From positions 1 through 5,774 of the forward strand of contig JBGUZF010000082.1 in NCBI GenBank assembly GCA_045222795.1: a DNA stretch of 5,774 bases, read 5' to 3'. The translations under genes and the position numbers were made by a program. The notes below the pieces were generated by a model. It was not told the DNA's origin. It did no database searches and saw only the letters and a list, made by a program, of their open reading frames with translations. The DNA is from Colimorpha sp045222795. GTDB lineage: Bacteria; Bacteroidota; Bacteroidia; Bacteroidales; P3. Below, piece by piece: positions 4,777-5,774 of the stretch (positions within the stretch are counted from its first letter, which is position 1; each line of letters starts with the position of its first letter).

Positions 4777-5774
4777 ATGATCATCGACTACCCTTGGTAC
4801 CACGTCCTCTTCTGCCTGCTGGCAGGCGCCGCCTATGCCGGCGTGCTGTACTATGTGGGTCGGAGACGCTTCGGCAAGGGTGTCAACGCGCTGCTGGCAG
4901 CGCTGCGTTTCGTGGCCGTGAGCATCATAGCCCTGCTGCTGCTGGCTCCCGTGTCGCGCCAGACGGTCAACGAGCGTCAGCAGCCCCGTGTGGTGCTGCT
5001 CGAGGATGCCTCGCTGTCGGTGCGGCAAAGTGCCGACTCGGCCTTCAGCCTCATGGAATTGGCCGACGACCTTAAGAACGACCTTAATATCACCTACGAG
5101 ACCTTCGGCAGCGCCAATGCCACCGATATCGGCGAAGCCCTGATGCGCCACCGTTACGATGATGTGGCGGCGGTGGTGCTGGCCACCGACGGCATCTACA
5201 ACCGCGGCGGCAACCCCGCCACGATGGCCGAGCAGCTGGGATGCCCTGTGTACACCGTTGCCCTCGGCGACACCACCTTGCGGCGCGACGCCGCGCTGGC
5301 CGATTTGCGCGTGAGCCGCATAGCCATGCAGAACAGCGACTTCCCGCTGGAACTCACCATCAACGCCGCGCTGCTCAAAGGCGTCGGCGCCATCCTCACC
5401 GTCAGCAACGCGCAGGGACAGACGCTGTACACCCAAAAGATAGTTTACGACGACGACCAATACAGCACCACCATAGCCACTGCCCTGCCTGCCGACAAGC
5501 CAGGATTGCAACGCTACAAGGTGCGCCTGTCGGTGGCCGACGGCGAGATAACGGCCGAGAACAACGTGATGGCCTTCTATGTCGACATCATCGACACGCG
5601 CCGCAATGTGGCCCTCTTCGCCAATGCCCCACATCCCGACCTAGCTGCCCTCAAACGCGCCATAGAGAGCAACCCCACCTACAAGGCCACCATCATCATG
5701 GCCGACGAGGTGCAGAACGGCCGCTTCAAGTTGCAGGACTCCAACTTCAGCCTCGCCATCCTCCACAACCTGCC
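4777..5774 (+). CDS. Membrane-anchored vWA-domain protein (3' partial)
   Basis: The first 332 codons are present and the gene runs off the window. Two hydrophobic segments (about 9-27 and 38-58) with a basic linker (GRRRFGKG) suggest an inner-membrane anchor with two spans. A von Willebrand factor A domain follows (about 70-168): the metal-ion-dependent adhesion site looks complete, with DASLS at 77-81 (DxSxS), Thr116 in ATDIGEAL, and Asp138 in LATDG. Residues about 170-272 look like a beta-rich, Ig-like or CARDB-like domain. From about 275 (RRNVALFANAPHPDLAALK) the sequence resembles the start of the class I glutamine-amidotransferase-like fold often seen in long Bacteroidota vWA membrane proteins; this part is tentative because it is cut. 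The domain presumably binds a protein partner through a divalent metal. The ATG at 4777 is favoured because it precedes the first membrane segment and sits 29 bp after the M16 stop. Partner and process are unknown. Confidence 0.85.
   Translation, partial: MIIDYPWYHVLFCLLAGAAYAGVLYYVGRRRFGKGVNALLAALRFVAVSIIALLLLAPVSRQTVNERQQPRVVLLEDASLSVRQSADSAFSLMELADDLKNDLNITYETFGSANATDIGEALMRHRYDDVAAVVLATDGIYNRGGNPATMAEQLGCPVYTVALGDTTLRRDAALADLRVSRIAMQNSDFPLELTINAALLKGVGAILTVSNAQGQTLYTQKIVYDDDQYSTTIATALPADKPGLQRYKVRLSVADGEITAENNVMAFYVDIIDTRRNVALFANAPHPDLAALKRAIESNPTYKATIIMADEVQNGRFKLQDSNFSLAILHNL

Noticed and set aside
4768..5634. Minus-strand open frame of 288 codons opposite the vWA gene
   Set aside because: Composition is G-, V-, H- and Q-rich without a domain, and the plus strand has a complete MIDAS motif and membrane anchor.

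Overview
The window looks like chromosomal DNA of a GC-rich member of the Bacteroidota, most likely order Bacteroidales. This rests on the gene families, the absence of recognisable Shine-Dalgarno sequences before every start, the AT-rich tandem repeats between GC-rich genes, and heavy use of the ATA isoleucine codon. The genus cannot be fixed from sequence reading alone. All real genes are on the + strand; the long minus-strand frames are GC-bias shadows.

Layout. Positions 1-114 hold the last 37 codons of an unrecognised gene. A 205-bp spacer follows, with purine-rich octamer repeats, pyrimidine-rich octamer repeats, a strong intrinsic terminator (229-260) and a short AT-rich leader. Next come four genes in tight series: a periplasmic S41 carboxyl-terminal processing protease (320-1975), a polytopic O-antigen-ligase/Wzy_C family membrane protein (2008-3549, GTG start), an M16 zinc peptidase without signal peptide (3524-4747, overlapping the ligase gene by 26 bp), and the N-terminal 332 codons of a membrane-anchored von Willebrand factor A (vWA) protein (4777 to the window end). 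Gaps of 32 bp, overlap, and 29 bp, with no terminator between them, suggest one transcription unit starting after the terminator at 260.

How the genes may work together. The ligase acts at the cell envelope, the S41 protease in the periplasm, and the vWA protein is anchored in the inner membrane, so an envelope-maintenance theme is plausible. The M16 peptidase looks cytoplasmic and does not fit that theme obviously. No defence system, mobile element, CRISPR array, tRNA or rRNA was seen, and I do not claim a new biological system. The most unusual signal lies in the non-coding DNA: every true spacer carries short tandem repeats of 7 or 8 bp at or near a gene's 3' end. Two of these arrays supply the stop codon of the preceding gene and place stop codons in all three forward frames.
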